Part shown: positions 61,995 through 64,000 of the stretch, in pieces
Layout of the letters: each line of letters opens with the position of its first letter
Numbering within the stretch: the stretch's first letter is position 1
DNA from: Acipenser ruthenus
Taxonomy: Eukaryota; Chordata; Actinopteri; Acipenseriformes; Acipenseridae
Reading direction: 5' to 3'
DNA length: 64,000 nucleotides
Assembly: GCF_902713425.1 (NCBI RefSeq)
Contig: NC_081190.1
Location: 99,579,571-99,643,570, forward strand
The notes under the pieces: model-generated
What the model saw: only the letters and a program-made list of their open reading frames with translations
The model's database searches: none
Told to the model about the DNA's origin: nothing
Program-made: the position numbers and the translations under genes

Positions 61995-62585
61995 CCCTTA
62001 GCGGTCCATTTATTCAGCGCGTCTCAGGCGCGTCAGTTCCACTTTATTTTCACACGCGCAGTTTATTTTACACACGCTGTTTAAAAATATTTTTTTCACA
62101 GTAAAACAGGTTTAAAAGGCACTGCATATCAACAGGACACTCAGTACTGCATCTCCAGCCCCACCCCACCCCTTGTTCGCTGTATTTTCCACATACCTCT
62201 TCATAGTCGTGCATACTTAAATCATCTCCAGATCACTCGTTTTATCACAAACTCCTCAATAATGCAATCCAAGTCATTATTTTATTACTGTAGCATCTCA
62301 AAAAGCTCTGGATGCGGAAGCTGATATCTTGTTTGTTTTTGGCTGTGTTATCTCTGTGGTGCCGGGGCTATGTGTATTGCTCAGATTCGCCCCCTTTTTT
62401 TCTGCCTCTCTCAGCTCCTATTGGTCTCACTCGGCCACTGAATGGTTTTCTCACCTTTTTCCGGAGAAAAAACGACTAGAGACCTGTTTTTTGCGTCTTT
62501 TTGATGATGTTGGACAGGGTCCGACATCGGACCGGAAAGGGAAAATTGTAATGTCGGACCTGGTCTGACATAGGACCGCAAGGGG
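61995..62585. mobile_element. piggyBac-type MITE, long copy 2 (intron 12)
   Basis: 591 bp between TTAA sites, with ends CCCTTAGCGGTCC and GGACCGCAAGGGG. It is more divergent than the other copies. Confidence 0.85.
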
Positions 62586-64000
62586 TTAAACATTTGTAGC
62601 AACACGTGGGGATGTGTAATGCTATATTTTGGAACCCCGCTACTTACTGTTTAAGGAAACATCCTGATGTTTATACTCCTGTGTCTGTTACAGCGCAGTC
62701 AGTCATCAGTGCTCTGAGCTGTTTCTGGTTGTGCTTTCTCCTCCCTGTTCATATCCCCTCTTTCTCTTCCTATATAGTATGTAACGCTGTTATTGTTTAC
62801 ACTTGCCACAAAGAGATATTTGATAAACAACCACAGTAATATTATGTGGTTTTGTTTGTTTTAACTAACCACAGTTCATTTTCACACGTTAGCAATTGCT
62901 GCACTTGAAAGCAGATGGTGAAGCACGGAGTCCAGGCTTAATTACTTATGTGGTCAAGTTGTTGTTTTAAGTGATAGATTATACTGCTATTACCTTCTCA
63001 ATATCCTTCTGCAGATGTTAATATCAGAACCTTTTTTATATGTGTCTTATCTCTATAGTGAACCATTTACATTGTCAAAAACCTGAATTAAATGGTCACC
63101 GACCAAACTTGTAAATGGCTGCTTATGTGATGTTTAGGCCTACATGCTTCTAGGTTCAGGTGGCTATAAATCCAGACTTTACTGTAGATTCAATCAACAT
63201 CTTAAATGCCTTTAACCATGTTAAATAATACATATTTTGTTCTAAAACTTTTAAGGAGATACAGATGTTTATTTAAACATGTATGTACAGTTTTTTGAAA
63301 GAAACCCTCCAAATCCCCTTTCTTTACTCTTTTTTTAAGTTCTTCCTATTTTGTTTTTTCTTTGTATTTCTTGCTTTAAAGCAGCACCCCTTTCTCATTG
63401 AAGACGACATCTATGACTATGAGGAGGAGGTTTGTGATCACTATGTGTTCATGTGCCCTTTAAAGGTGTAATAACTAAGGTTTCAAATCCATTTTCCTAC
63501 CCTCGATTAGTATCAGTACCCTCTCCACTGCCCGACATCGTCACACTGAGTTCAACTTTGTATTTTGTTTTCTTAACCTTGAAACATTGCTGAAAGTTGG
63601 TATGCACTGAAGTTAGTAGCATTGGTAGCTGTCAGTCTCTTGTGCCTTACACCTGGACCAGGGTTTCATTACGACACAATGGAACAGGGAATGTTAAGTG
63701 GTCCTGGAAAAGGTCTCTGACTAGCAAAGAATGTAGAGAGGAGGGGGGGGGGTGTTCTATTGTGTGCAAACTTGTAGAGGAGGATTTTGGAGAAGAAATA
63801 GTATGATCAATTGTTCTTCTCATATTAGGTGGGGAACCATTTCCAGCAGCACACCAAAAACTATGTTACAAACTGTATTGTACTGTACTTATATATTAAT
63901 ATTATTGTTAAGAATAACTCGCTCATGGATCACCTGCGATTTATTGCAGGCAGCCCGTGGGAAATCTTGGTATTAGATGATTAAAAGTTCAACTTCACAG
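62586..64000 (+). other. Rest of hspa4l intron 12 to window end
   Basis: No hspa4l exon (acidic linker or helical C-terminus) is recognisable, so exon 13 must lie beyond 64000. Confidence 0.5.

Noticed and set aside
63382-63430. Possible next hspa4l exon (acidic frame after a TTTAAAG acceptor)
   Set aside because: The residues do not match the known linker or C-terminus, and the downstream donor is weak.

Overview
Organism. The window is vertebrate nuclear DNA, most likely from a ray-finned fish. The 5S rRNA is of the ray-finned somatic type, DD34E Tc1 transposons of a fish-wide type are present, and so are tRNA-headed SINEs whose tails are shared with fish LINEs. The host genes are spliced vertebrate genes. 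A non-teleost such as a sturgeon or paddlefish fits my impression of the SINEs, but the sequence does not prove it. The two host genes, nelfa and hspa4l, both lie on human chromosome 4, so their linkage here may be old.

Layout. (1) Positions 1-16.6 kb hold a tandem array with a unit of about 2.9 kb. Each unit carries one U1 snRNA gene (with its DSE, PSE and 3' box) and one 5S rRNA gene on the same strand. A reversed SINE and a duplicated scrap of the U1 3' end lie in the spacer. Two units are interrupted at the same base of U1 by a Tx1-clade LINE. One copy is cut by the window edge; the other (10.7-15.8 kb) is full length with both ORFs open. (2) At 16.6-18.3 kb lies the 3' part of a second kind of LINE, with a restriction-like endonuclease, on the minus strand. 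(3) At 18.3-20.0 kb are the last three coding exons of nelfa. The first intron seen contains a minisatellite that multiplies the exon end together with its splice donor. (4) At 22.5-25.8 kb a Tc1 element is split by a younger Tc1 whose transposase is open. (5) At 25.9-34.4 kb is a graveyard: inverted 5S orphons, a KIAA1958-like tyrosine-recombinase-type relic cut by an L2 end, a large hairpin, a second L2, a Harbinger pair, and an inverted old copy of the U1 upstream spacer. (6) At 36.8-38.8 kb is a short LTR element with 5-bp target duplications. (7) From 41.7 kb to the end runs hspa4l: twelve coding exons (524 residues), with introns full of hAT, Tigger-like, SINE and piggyBac-type elements.

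How the parts relate. U1 and 5S are made by different polymerases (II and III) but are amplified as one unit here. The LINE uses the U1 repeat as its landing site, and its 3' junction is the same in both copies. The array lies immediately 5' of the first visible nelfa exon, on the same strand, with no earlier nelfa exon in the 18 kb before it. The array is therefore probably inside a nelfa intron, or at an assembly or rearrangement boundary. Scattered inverted 5S and U1-spacer pieces downstream show that array DNA has been copied out more than once.
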